DNA from: Vibrio fluminensis
GTDB taxonomy: Bacteria; Pseudomonadota; Gammaproteobacteria; Enterobacterales; Vibrionaceae
Length of the DNA stretch: 64,000 nucleotides
Direction of reading: 5' to 3'
Assembly: GCF_015278125.1 (NCBI RefSeq)
Contig: NZ_JADILO010000007.1
Location: 62,001 to 126,000 of the forward strand
The position numbers and the translations under genes were made by a program. Shown here one piece after another: positions 27,803 to 35,626 of the stretch. The notes under the pieces were generated by a model. That model was not told where the DNA came from, did no database searches, and saw only the letters and a program-made list of their open reading frames with translations. How positions within the stretch are numbered: the first letter of the stretch is position 1; each line of letters opens with the position of its first letter.

Positions 27803-28795
27803 TTAAGCAGCGTGTTGTTGAAGTTCACTAACGGCGACTGCGAGTGCGACCGTTGCACCGACCATCGGGTTGTTGCCCATACCGATAAAGCCCATCATGG
27901 CTACGTGTGCCGGTACCGAAGAGCTGCCTGCAAATTGCGCGTCAGCGTGCATGCGTCCCATGGTATCAGTCATGCCGTAAGAAGCCGGACCTGCCGCAAC
28001 GTTATCTGGGTGCAAAGTACGACCGGTACCACCGCCTGATGCTACTGAGAAGTAGGGTAGACCTGCGCGGTTACGTTCGGCTTTGTAGATACCAGCAACT
28101 GGGTGTTGAAAGCGTGTCGGGTTGGTTGAGTTGCCTGTGATACTTACGTCTACTTGCTCTTTGTGCATGATGGCAACGCCTTCACGTACATCATCAGCAC
28201 CGTAGCAAAGGATCTCACCACGTGGACCTTGTGAGAAACGGCGGCGTTCGACTTCGTGCAGTTCCCCTGTTTGGTAGTCAAATTGAGTCCGCACATAAGT
28301 AAAACCGTTAATACGAGAAATCAGGTAGGCTGCATCTTTACCCAAGCCATTTAAGATCACTTTAAGGGGCGATTGGCGTGATTTATTGACGTTTAAGGCA
28401 ATTTTGATTGCACCTTCTGCTGCGGCAAAGGATTCATGACCAGCGAGGAATGCAAAACAACCGCTTCCTTCGTTTAAGAGACGTGCGGCTAAAGCGCCGT
28501 GACCAATCCCTACTTGACGCTGCTCAGCGACACTGCCAGGTTTAGTGAATGCTTGAAGCCCTTCACCGATGATGTTTGCGGCTTGCTCTGCCGAGTTTGC
28601 GCCGCGAAAAAGTGCTAATGCGGCACCCAGCGTGTAGGCATCGGCTGCACTTTCAAAAGCAATGGGCTGAGTGTCGAGCACTAGTGCTTTAGGGTCAATG
28701 CCGCGATCAGTACAGTATTGGTATGCCTCTTCAAGAGAAGAAAGCTGCATCTCGTTTAATGTGCGACGTACAGATTCAGTCATTGGAGTGTTCAT
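27803..28795 (-). CDS. GGGtGRT-family protein of unknown function, fluoride-riboswitch operon
   Basis: A 330-residue soluble protein named for its signature GGGTGRT (residues 254-260), found here in FSVASGGGTGRTLHPDN. Other glycine-rich tracts are GIGHGALAARLLNEGSG (97-112), GNSTNPTRFQHPVAG (221-235) and GFIGMGNNPMVGATV (302-316). Cysteines are at 28, 113 and 197. No signal peptide or membrane helix. RBS AGGAAAGAG precedes the ATG. It lies 23 bp downstream of a NifU-like gene, in one operon behind a fluoride riboswitch. Family function is not known to me; fluoride control suggests a role in fluoride stress. Confidence 0.88.
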   Translation of the reverse strand: MNTPMTESVRRTLNEMQLSSLEEAYQYCTDRGIDPKALVLDTQPIAFESAADAYTLGAALALFRGANSAEQAANIIGEGLQAFTKPGSVAEQRQVGIGHGALAARLLNEGSGCFAFLAGHESFAAAEGAIKIALNVNKSRQSPLKVILNGLGKDAAYLISRINGFTYVRTQFDYQTGELHEVERRRFSQGPRGEILCYGADDVREGVAIMHKEQVDVSITGNSTNPTRFQHPVAGIYKAERNRAGLPYFSVASGGGTGRTLHPDNVAAGPASYGMTDTMGRMHADAQFAGSSSVPAHVAMMGFIGMGNNPMVGATVALAVAVSELQQHAA

Positions 28796-28818
28796 AATCT
28801 CTTTCCTCTTGGTGGCAA

Positions 28819-29511
28819 TTATTGTTGGCGTGGGTTGATGGTAGTTACGGCTTCGTCAAAACGGCCGTAAGTGCCCGTAGCTTGAGCTGCTGCCTCTGCG
28901 GCTGGGGTGCCTTCATTGATGGCTTTCATCATTTTGCCGAGGTTGAGATATTGGTATCCAATCACTTCACGATTGTCATCCAGAGCCAATTGAGTCACGT
29001 AGCCTTCAGCCAGTTCCATGTATCGTACCCCTTTTGCTTTAGTGGCATAGCTGGTACCCACTTGGCTGCGCTGGGTTTGACCAAGATCTTCCAGTGCTGC
29101 GCCAATTTCTAAGCCGCCTTCGGAAAATGCCGATTGGCTGCGACCATAAACAAATTGGAGGAAGATTTCTCGCATCGCGACGTTGATCGCATCGCATACA
29201 AGGTCGGTGTTTAACGCTTCAAGGATGGTTTTACCAGTAAGAATTTCTGCGGCCATCGCGGCCGATTGAGTCATGCCTGAGCAGCCGATGGTTTCAATTA
29301 ATGCTTCTTCAATGATGCCGTTTTTAACGTTTAAGGTCAGTTTTGCCGCCCCTTGTTGTGGAGCACAAGCCCCAACACCGTGGCTAAGACCAGAAATGGC
29401 GATCACGTCTTTTGGGTTAATCATCGCGCCTTCAATTGGGATTGGCGCAGATGCATGAAGATCGCCGCGTTGGATCGGGCACATTGACTGAATTTCGTGT
29501 GAGTATTGCAT
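28819..29511 (-). CDS. NifU/IscU-like iron-sulfur scaffold protein, fluoride-riboswitch operon
   Basis: A 230-residue protein whose residues about 40-125 resemble the IscU/NifU-N fold: GACAPQQGAAKLTLNVKNG, then IETIGCSGM. Cysteines are at 11, 49, 77 and 106; C49, C77 and possibly C106 correspond to the three scaffold cysteines. The Asp after the first cysteine in IscU (C-G-D) is replaced here (C-A-P). The C-terminal 100 residues are not from IscU. There is no iscS, hscA or fdx nearby, so it is not part of a housekeeping isc operon. First gene after the fluoride riboswitch; the weak RBS GGGAAA may be sequestered. Confidence 0.85.
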   Translation of the reverse strand: MQYSHEIQSMCPIQRGDLHASAPIPIEGAMINPKDVIAISGLSHGVGACAPQQGAAKLTLNVKNGIIEEALIETIGCSGMTQSAAMAAEILTGKTILEALNTDLVCDAINVAMREIFLQFVYGRSQSAFSEGGLEIGAALEDLGQTQRSQVGTSYATKAKGVRYMELAEGYVTQLALDDNREVIGYQYLNLGKMMKAINEGTPAAEAAAQATGTYGRFDEAVTTINPRQQ

Positions 29512-29513
29512 AG

Positions 29514-29648
29514 TGTTTTCCCATTGAGAGTGTGAGAAAACAGGGGCAGGTTGGAGAGAATGTTAGTGCTCACTACAGAACTCGCGCTGCACACCACCTA
29601 ACGTGTGTACAACAGATCCAACAGGCAAACCTGTTCTCGTTTCTGTAG
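29514..29648 (-). promoter_or_regulatory. Putative expression platform of the fluoride riboswitch
   Basis: In RNA sense, CTACAGAA at the 3' end of the aptamer (29648-29641) is perfectly complementary to TTCTGTAG (29580-29573) about 60 nt later. This pairing would compete with the aptamer pseudoknot and tail. Between them are hairpins AACAGG/CCTGTT and CACAC/GTGTG. Just before the start codon, TGTTTTC (29542-29536) can pair with GAAAACA (29520-29514), which overlaps the GGGA ribosome-binding site. No T-run terminator is present, so control of translation is the better guess. Confidence 0.6.
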
Positions 29649-29707
29649 GAGTCATCAGCTATGAACAGCGGTTTGAATCGTTTGATTCCGGTGGCACCCC
29701 ATCACCG
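29645..29707 (-). promoter_or_regulatory. Fluoride riboswitch aptamer (crcB RNA motif)
   Basis: Read on the minus strand, P1 is CGGTG (29707-29703) with CACCG (29693-29689). Its loop ATGGGGTGC carries GGGGU, which pairs with ACUCC (29652-29648) as the expected pseudoknot. P2 is GAATC/GATTC with an AAAC loop (29688-29675). AAACC leads into a short P3, GCT/AGC (29669-29667 with 29660-29658). The conserved tail CTGATGACTCCTAC ends at 29645. The order and the conserved GATGG, CTGATG and CTAC elements match the fluoride aptamer family, as in the Thermotoga petrophila structure. It lies directly after a promoter and before the NifU-like gene. Confidence 0.93.
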
Positions 29708-29714
29708 TTGCTAC

Positions 29715-29744
29715 ATCATAGCGCTAGAAAAGTGTGATCGACAA
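29715..29744 (-). promoter_or_regulatory. Sigma70-type promoter of the fluoride-riboswitch operon
   Basis: On the minus strand, -35 TTGTCG (29744-29739), 18-bp spacer, -10 TATGAT (29720-29715). Transcription would start near 29708-29710, right at the first base of aptamer helix P1. Confidence 0.75.
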
Positions 29745-29816
29745 CCAACTTTTTAGACTAAGTTGCACTATTAAAATCAATCAATATATCGATAGCAATA
29801 TATGACGGGTGATAAA

Positions 29817-29849
29817 AACAAAAAAGCCCAATGCGATGCATTGGGCTTC
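29817..29849 (-). terminator. Terminator of the peroxiredoxin gene
   Basis: On the minus strand, AAGCCCAATGC, loop ATC, GCATTGGGCTTTTTTGTT. It lies about 120 bases past the stop; the bases between contain further hairpins (for example ATTACCCG/CGGGGGTAAT near 29920-29942). Confidence 0.9.
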
Positions 29850-29971
29850 TACTAAAGACTTTACTATTACTGATTGGCGCTGCGCTTTTTGCGCTTATGC
29901 TTTATTTTTATCCAACCGATTACCCGTTGAGCGGGGGTAATAGTGAGCTAATTCTAGCTCGTGCCTGCTAA

Positions 29972-30580
29972 TTACTTAGCTAGGTCAGATGAGTGCTCAG
30001 ATAGGAACGCTGCAACACCTTTTGGCGATGCGTCCATACCTGCTTTACCTTCTTCCCACTGTGCTGGGCACACTTCACCGTGTTTTTGGTGGAAGTTTAG
30101 TGCGTCAACCATGCGTAGCATTTCGTCGATGTTACGACCTAGTGGTAGATCGTTCACTACTTGGTGACGTACTAGACCTTCTTCGTCGATTAGGAATGAA
30201 CCACGGAACGCAACGCCAGCTTCTGGGTGCTCAACGTCGTAAGCTTTACAGATTTCGTGCTTAACGTCAGCAACTAGAGGGTATTTAACTTGACCGATAC
30301 CGCCGTTTTCAACAGCAGTGTTACGCCATGCGTTGTGAGAGAACTGAGAATCGATAGACACACCGATTACTTCTACGCCTTTCGCTTGGAAGTCTTCAAG
30401 ACGGTTGTCGAATGCGATCAGCTCTGATGGGCAAACGAAAGTGAAGTCTAGTGGGTAGAAGAAAACAACCGCTTTCTTACCTTTAGTGAATTCTGCAAAG
30501 TTGAAGTTATCAACGATTTCGCCGTTACCTAGAACAGCTGCTGCAGTAAAGTCAGGGGCTTGACGACCAACTAGTACCAT
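29972..30580 (-). CDS. Typical 2-Cys peroxiredoxin (AhpC/Prx type)
   Basis: Reduces peroxides in the cytosol. In the 202-residue protein the peroxidatic cysteine is C50 in DFTFVCPSE and the resolving cysteine is C171 in GEVCPAQW. A GGIG motif (93-96) is present, but the C-terminal YF motif linked to over-oxidation sensitivity is not. No ahpF is adjacent, so thioredoxin may be the reductant. Divergent from oxyR, a classic arrangement in which OxyR activates the peroxidase under peroxide stress. Confidence 0.95.
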   Translation of the reverse strand: MVLVGRQAPDFTAAAVLGNGEIVDNFNFAEFTKGKKAVVFFYPLDFTFVCPSELIAFDNRLEDFQAKGVEVIGVSIDSQFSHNAWRNTAVENGGIGQVKYPLVADVKHEICKAYDVEHPEAGVAFRGSFLIDEEGLVRHQVVNDLPLGRNIDEMLRMVDALNFHQKHGEVCPAQWEEGKAGMDASPKGVAAFLSEHSSDLAK

Positions 30581-30699
30581 TTTTTTGCTCCTAAATATTT
30601 GGTAAGTTCCAAACCTTTTTAATCAATTCTGGTTTGGTCCGTGTTTGTACGGGACAAACTATAGTACAGATTGTAGTATTGAAAAAAGCGAATTAAATA

Positions 30700-30732
30700 G
30701 ATTAAGTTAATCGAAAAAAGCGATAAAATCGC
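30700..30732. promoter_or_regulatory. Palindromes in the peroxiredoxin/oxyR intergenic region (candidate OxyR site)
   Basis: GATTAA-G-TTAATC (30700-30712) and GCGAT-AAA-ATCGC (30720-30732) are two perfect inverted repeats with centres 20 bp apart. Their place between oxyR and its probable target and their spacing over two helical turns suit an OxyR tetramer, though the fit to the E. coli ATAG-N7-CTAT consensus is only partial. Confidence 0.4.
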
Positions 30733-30779
30733 AATCTGCTATTCTGATCACTGCCCGAGCAAGAGTTAACGATAAAACT

Positions 30780-31685
30780 ATGAATAAATGGCCTAGTCTC
30801 AAGCAACTGCACTACTTGGTGACATTGCATGAAACCCGTCACTTTAGTGATGCGGCGGAAAAATGTTTTGTTAGTCAATCCACCTTAAGTAAAGGTATTC
30901 AAAATCTTGAAGAGTTGATTGGTTGTCCGCTTTATGAAAAGAAGGACAAAAAAAGCCCGCTAGTTTTTACTCATGCTGGTGAGTTGGTGGTGCAGCAAGG
31001 GCGTGATCTGCTCGCGAAAGGACAAGACTTAGTGGAGCTTGGGCTTTTGTGCCAAGGTGGGGATATGGAAGGGCAACTCAAGGTTGGTTGTATTCCAACT
31101 ATTGCGCCTTTTTTACTGTGCGATTTAGTGCAAGAGGTGAATAAACGCTTCCCAAGTTTAAATATGTTGCTTCGAGAAGATACCACCACCAACTTGCTGG
31201 CGGCTTTGCGTCATGGTGAGTTAGATGTCTTGATTCTTGCCTTACCTGTCGATATTGATGGAATGGAAAGTAAGATTGTTGGTAGCGATCCATTTCGCAT
31301 GATCATTAGCCGCAATCAAGCCGAAGCGATTAAAGTGCCGATCCACTATGACGATCTGCCAGACGAGTTTGTCTTCTTATTAGAGAAGGAACATTGTTTG
31401 ACAGAACATGCCGTTTCCGCTTGTCAATTAACTGAAAAAGAGAAGATAAATCCATTCTCAGCGACTAGTTTGCACACCTTAGTGCAAATGGTGGCGAATG
31501 GCTTAGGCACTACCTTCATACCGCAAATGGCGATCGATCATGGCCTTATCGATAATCAAAACTTAGTGGTTGTCGATCCTCCTGGTCAGCAAGCTCACCG
31601 CCATATTGGGCTGGTTTGGCGACCAAGTTCGTCTCGCGTGAATACATTTACTCAACTGGCAGACGTGGTTTCAGAGCTGCTGTAG
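30780..31685 (+). CDS. oxyR: Peroxide-sensing LysR regulator OxyR
   Basis: A 301-residue LTTR. The N-terminal helix-turn-helix (HFSDAAEKCFVSQSTLSKGIQNLE) is followed by the regulatory domain with redox cysteines C206 (KEHCLTEHA) and C215 (VSACQLT), spaced nine apart exactly like C199/C208 of E. coli OxyR; oxidation to a disulfide activates it. T107 in GCIPTIAPF matches the peroxide-binding region. Divergent from a peroxiredoxin gene. A terminator follows at 31797. Confidence 0.95.
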   Translation: MNKWPSLKQLHYLVTLHETRHFSDAAEKCFVSQSTLSKGIQNLEELIGCPLYEKKDKKSPLVFTHAGELVVQQGRDLLAKGQDLVELGLLCQGGDMEGQLKVGCIPTIAPFLLCDLVQEVNKRFPSLNMLLREDTTTNLLAALRHGELDVLILALPVDIDGMESKIVGSDPFRMIISRNQAEAIKVPIHYDDLPDEFVFLLEKEHCLTEHAVSACQLTEKEKINPFSATSLHTLVQMVANGLGTTFIPQMAIDHGLIDNQNLVVVDPPGQQAHRHIGLVWRPSSSRVNTFTQLADVVSELL

Positions 31686-31796
31686 TCCCTCTTTGCAGCG
31701 AAAAGTCATACTCAAGAACTAAATGAACCATTGTTAAAGTTACTTTGAGAAGCTGCTTAGCTATAAGTATTAGCCGCCCATTATGATATTCCCCAT

Positions 31797-31826
31797 CAAA
31801 ACGCACTGCATATAGTGCGTTTTTTG
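31797..31826 (+). terminator. Terminator of oxyR
   Basis: AAAACGCACT, loop GCATAT, AGTGCGTTTTTT. Confidence 0.85.
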
Positions 31827-32343
31827 GTGTTAAATTCTGTTGGTGCAGTTTAACTTGTAAAATTTTACAGAAAAATATTTTTGAAGCTTTCATGAAATAG
31901 TGAAATTTCACAGTGTGAATTTTACATTTAGCTATTTTCACACTGTTTGAAATTCGCTTAAAAAGCAAGCGCAAGCTGTTGATGTAACTGCTCAATTTAG
32001 ACTGGTTAGGCATTTAAACATCCGTTTGATTTATTTTTACAGTCTAAATTTCACTGAAATTAAATTACGTAACTCATTACATTTTTGTGCGCTAGGTAAG
32101 GGCTTTTACGCCTACCGCATAAAACTTCAAACTTCACTTCCCCTCTTTTTCTATCAATTATCCTGATGTAAGTTAATTAAAGGCTCGGTAAGACTTATGT
32201 CTAGATTGAATCTCCCTCTTTTTTGAGAGAATGTAGAGCCTAAGAGCACAATCAAAGTTGTCTGGTAAAGTCGGAAATATAAATAGAAATGTCGTCCATA
32301 AATTACAAATGTAATTGCGACAACGGATTTAAAGGAAGAAATC
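31827..32343 (+). promoter_or_regulatory. Long upstream region of aceB with repeated AT-rich palindromes
   Basis: About 520 bases without a believable gene. TGTAAAATTTTACA (31856-31869) and GTGAAATTTCAC (31900-31911) are perfect palindromes of the same form (GTRAAATTTYAC) about 43 bp apart. A third related copy, TGTGAATTTTACA (31913-31925), overlaps a larger inverted repeat CAGTGTGAA (31911-31919) / TTCACACTG (31937-31945). They look like an operator array for an unidentified regulator. The GGAAG ribosome-binding site of aceB is at about 32333. Confidence 0.5.
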
Positions 32344-33981
32344 ATGTTTGCTCAAACGCCTGATAAAACAACATCGACCAAGGAAGCCCAAGATTCCTTA
32401 TCTCAATTGCAAACGACGGGTGAGCTGTCACAAGAGCAGCAAGCCGTTTTCCCAACAGAAGCGCAGATATTTCTAGCGCTGCTTTGTGAACGATTTGCCC
32501 CACGTGTTGAAGAGTTACTCGTTGCGCGTGAACAGAAACAGGCGAGCATTGATGCTGGCGAATTACCTGATTTCTTACCAGAGACACAAGATATCCGTGA
32601 GGGTAGTTGGAAAATTTTAGGCATTCCATCTGACTTGCAAGATCGCCGTGTGGAGATCACCGGTCCGACAGATAGAAAGATGGTGATTAATGCTCTAAAC
32701 GCTAACGTTAAAGTGTTTATGGCGGACTTTGAAGACTCAATGTCACCCGCGTGGGATAAAGTACTGGATGGACAAATTAACTTGCGTGACGCGATACGAG
32801 GCACGATTAGTTATACCAATCCAGGTAACGGTAAACACTATGAACTGACGCAAGATCCTGCGGTACTGATTTGTCGAGTACGTGGTCTTCACCTTAAAGA
32901 AAAACACGTGACCTTTAATCATCAGATCATTCCAGGTGCTTTGTTCGACTTCGCGCTTTATTTCTACAACAACTACCAAGCATTATTGAAGAAAGGCAGT
33001 GGTCCTTATTTTTACCTTCCTAAATTGCAGTCTCATCATGAGGCGAAATGGTGGAGTGACGTGTTCCACTTTACTGAAGACTACTTTGGTCTCAATACCG
33101 GCACAATTAAAGCGACCGTTTTGATTGAAACCCTACCGGCGGTATTTGAGATGGATGAAATCCTGTTCTCATTGAAAGAGCACATTGTCGGTCTGAATTG
33201 TGGGCGCTGGGACTATATCTTTAGTTATATCAAAACATTAAAAAGACACCCAGATCGCGTGCTGCCGGATCGCCAAGTGGTGACTATGGATAAGCCTTTC
33301 CTCAATGCCTATTCGAGACTGCTGGTTAGAACTTGTCACAAGCGAGGTGCGTTTGCGATGGGAGGCATGGCGGCGTTCATTCCAGCTAAAGATCCTGTAG
33401 AGAACCAGCAGGTGCTCGACAAAATTCATAACGATAAATCATTGGAAGCGAACAACGGTCATGATGGCACTTGGGTTGCTCATCCAGGTCTTGCCGACAC
33501 TGCCATGGATGTATTTAGCAAGGTTCTGGGTGAGCGAACCAATCAGTTAGATGTCAGTCGTGACGATGATGCGCCGATTAGCGCGGAACAATTGTTAGAA
33601 GCATGCGCCGGTGAGCGAACTGAGCAAGGTATGCGCCACAACATTCGTGTTGCACTGCAGTACATTGAAGCGTGGATCTCCGGAAATGGCTGCGTACCAA
33701 TTTATGGCCTGATGGAAGATGCCGCGACAGCAGAAATTTCTCGTGCTTCGATTTGGCAATGGATTCAACACGGCAAAGATCTTGATAACGGGCAGGTCGT
33801 GACTAAAGCACTGTTTGAACAATACCTCAGTGAAGAGGTTGAAGTTGTGAAACAAGAAATCGGTGAGGCGCGTTTCCAAGCAGGGCGCTTTGCAGAGGCT
33901 GCTGAGTTGATGTCACAACTGACTACAAGCGATGAATTAACCAATTTCTTAACCATTCCAGGTTATGACTACTTGGATTAG
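32344..33981 (+). CDS. aceB: Malate synthase A
   Basis: Condenses glyoxylate and acetyl-CoA to malate, the second step of the glyoxylate shunt. The 545-residue protein has the malate synthase A length. Key segments are VFMADFEDSMSP (metal-binding Glu/Asp), RVRGLHLKEKH, FELPAVFEMDE-type TLPAVFEMDEILF, LNCGRWDYIFSYIKTL, and PIYGLMEDAATAEISR with the catalytic Asp. First gene of aceB-aceA. aceK is not found after aceA. Confidence 0.97.
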   Translation: MFAQTPDKTTSTKEAQDSLSQLQTTGELSQEQQAVFPTEAQIFLALLCERFAPRVEELLVAREQKQASIDAGELPDFLPETQDIREGSWKILGIPSDLQDRRVEITGPTDRKMVINALNANVKVFMADFEDSMSPAWDKVLDGQINLRDAIRGTISYTNPGNGKHYELTQDPAVLICRVRGLHLKEKHVTFNHQIIPGALFDFALYFYNNYQALLKKGSGPYFYLPKLQSHHEAKWWSDVFHFTEDYFGLNTGTIKATVLIETLPAVFEMDEILFSLKEHIVGLNCGRWDYIFSYIKTLKRHPDRVLPDRQVVTMDKPFLNAYSRLLVRTCHKRGAFAMGGMAAFIPAKDPVENQQVLDKIHNDKSLEANNGHDGTWVAHPGLADTAMDVFSKVLGERTNQLDVSRDDDAPISAEQLLEACAGERTEQGMRHNIRVALQYIEAWISGNGCVPIYGLMEDAATAEISRASIWQWIQHGKDLDNGQVVTKALFEQYLSEEVEVVKQEIGEARFQAGRFAEAAELMSQLTTSDELTNFLTIPGYDYLD

Positions 33982-34101
33982 TGAAGATACCGATTACCTA
34001 ATCAACAACCTACCAATAACGTGAAGGAATACTGGCGGAGAAGGATGTACCGCTAGCCAAGATAACAAAGCGTACAACGCATAAATATGAGGGATAGACC
34101 A

Positions 34102-35409
34102 ATGACATTAACTCGACGCCAACAAATCGAAGCTCTAGAGAAAGACTGGGCAACCAATCCACGCTGGAAAAATGTAAAACGTCCATACACGGCTGATGAA
34201 GTCGTCGAGCTACGCGGCTCAATGGTGCCAGCGAACACTATCGCTCAACGTGGTGCCGATAAATTATGGTCACTGGTAAATGGTAGTGCGAAAAAAGGTT
34301 ACGTAAACTGTCTTGGTGCACTAACGGGTGGCCAAGCGGTACAACAAGCGAAAGCGGGCATTGAAGCTATCTACCTATCAGGCTGGCAAGTGGCGGCAGA
34401 TAACAATACAGCATCAACGATGTACCCTGACCAATCACTATACCCAGTAGATTCTGTACCATCAGTGGTTAAGCGCATTAACAATTCATTCCGTCGTGCA
34501 GACCAAATTCAATGGGCAGGTGGTAAGTCACCGGAAGAAGGTGGTATTGACTACTTCCTACCCATCGTTGCCGATGCAGAAGCCGGCTTTGGTGGTGTAC
34601 TCAACGCTTATGAACTAATGAAGTCGATGATTGATGCCGGTGCGGCAGGTGTTCACTTTGAAGACCAACTTGCTTCAGTGAAAAAATGTGGCCACATGGG
34701 TGGCAAAGTATTGGTTCCAACTCAAGAAGCCGTGCAAAAACTGGTGGCCGCTCGCTTAGCCGCTGACGTTGCAGGTACGACAACACTCGTTATTGCTCGA
34801 ACTGACGCGAACGCAGCAGATCTACTCACTTCAGATTGCGATGCTTACGATAAAGATTTTATCGAAGGAGAGCGCACACAAGAAGGTTTCTATCGCGTTC
34901 GTGCTGGTATTGACCAAGCGATTTCACGCGGTCTTGCTTATGCACCATATGCAGACTTGATCTGGTGTGAGACAGCGACGCCTTGTCTAGAAGAAGCGCG
35001 TAAGTTTGCGGAAGCAATTCACGCTGAGTACCCAGATCAATTGCTTGCTTATAACTGCTCACCTTCTTTCAACTGGGAGAAGAATCTAGATTCAGAAACC
35101 ATCGCGAAATTCCAACAAGAGCTAGCGAACATGGGTTACAAGTACCAGTTCATTACTCTAGCGGGTATCCACAACATGTGGTTCAACATGTTTGAATTGG
35201 CACATGCTTACGCACAAGGTGAAGGTATGCGCCACTACGTTGAGAAAGTTCAACGTCCAGAATTCGAGGCAGCTGAGAAAGGTTATACTTTCGTTGCTCA
35301 CCAGCAAGAGGTGGGTACTGGTTACTTCGATAAGATGACGAACACCATTCAAGGTGGTAAATCATCGGTTACGGCTCTAACTGGTTCTACTGAAGAAGAT
35401 CAGTTCTAG
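34102..35409 (+). CDS. aceA: Isocitrate lyase
   Basis: Cleaves isocitrate to glyoxylate and succinate. I use ATG 34102 ([14 protein letters not shown]), which has AGGGA seven bases upstream; ATG 34087 would add five residues. The 435-residue product carries the catalytic [11 protein letters not shown] loop, [12 protein letters not shown] for Mg2+ binding, and [11 protein letters not shown]. It follows aceB after 120 bp and is presumably co-transcribed with it for growth on acetate or fatty acids. Confidence 0.97.
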   Translation: MTLTRRQQIEALEKDWATNPRWKNVKRPYTADEVVELRGSMVPANTIAQRGADKLWSLVNGSAKKGYVNCLGALTGGQAVQQAKAGIEAIYLSGWQVAADNNTASTMYPDQSLYPVDSVPSVVKRINNSFRRADQIQWAGGKSPEEGGIDYFLPIVADAEAGFGGVLNAYELMKSMIDAGAAGVHFEDQLASVKKCGHMGGKVLVPTQEAVQKLVAARLAADVAGTTTLVIARTDANAADLLTSDCDAYDKDFIEGERTQEGFYRVRAGIDQAISRGLAYAPYADLIWCETATPCLEEARKFAEAIHAEYPDQLLAYNCSPSFNWEKNLDSETIAKFQQELANMGYKYQFITLAGIHNMWFNMFELAHAYAQGEGMRHYVEKVQRPEFEAAEKGYTFVAHQQEVGTGYFDKMTNTIQGGKSSVTALTGSTEEDQF

Positions 35410-35416
35410 TCAAACT

Positions 35417-35476
35417 CGTTGTTGAAGTTAAGTGATTGCTCGAGTCGGACGTACGCAGTCACTTAACCTTACAACG
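35417..35476 (+). other. Long imperfect hairpin downstream of aceA
   Basis: CGTTGT..GTTAAGTGA pairs with TCACTTAAC..ACAACG over an inner TGC/GCA step and a CGAGTCGGACGTAC loop. There is no T-run, so it could be an mRNA-stabilising 3' element or a REP-like repeat. Confidence 0.5.
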
Positions 35477-35512
35477 AAAGCAATTCTGTTCCTATTTACA
35501 CCCCTAGGAATA

Positions 35513-35592
35513 TACCCAGTAATCTGGGTAGACACATTTTTTAGGCATAAATTTTGATGTTCTTTGAGCGGCTCGGGCCGCTCTTTTTTTTG
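35513..35592 (+). terminator. Terminator region of aceBA (two hairpins)
   Basis: TACCCAG-TAAT-CTGGGTA (35513-35530) with TTTTTT six bases later, then GAGCGGC-TCGG-GCCGCTC (35565-35582) followed by a T9 run. The second is a strong classic terminator. Confidence 0.85.
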
Positions 35593-35626
35593 TTTGTGCA
35601 GCAGTTCACGCGAAATTTACTAATGC

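Noticed and set aside
27646..27858. Ser-rich 70-codon minus-strand ORF overlapping the end of the GGGtGRT gene
   Set aside because: Low-complexity sequence from an AG-rich spacer, with no ribosome-binding site.
29512..29720. Possible TPP, cobalamin or glycine riboswitch before the NifU-like gene
   Set aside because: The conserved boxes of those classes are absent, while every element of the fluoride aptamer is present in order.
31648..32013. 121-codon minus-strand ORF downstream of oxyR
   Set aside because: It crosses the oxyR terminator and the palindrome array, has AT-rich non-coding composition, and resembles no protein I know.
32154..32345. 63-codon minus-strand ORF before aceB
   Set aside because: No start signals and it covers the aceB leader.
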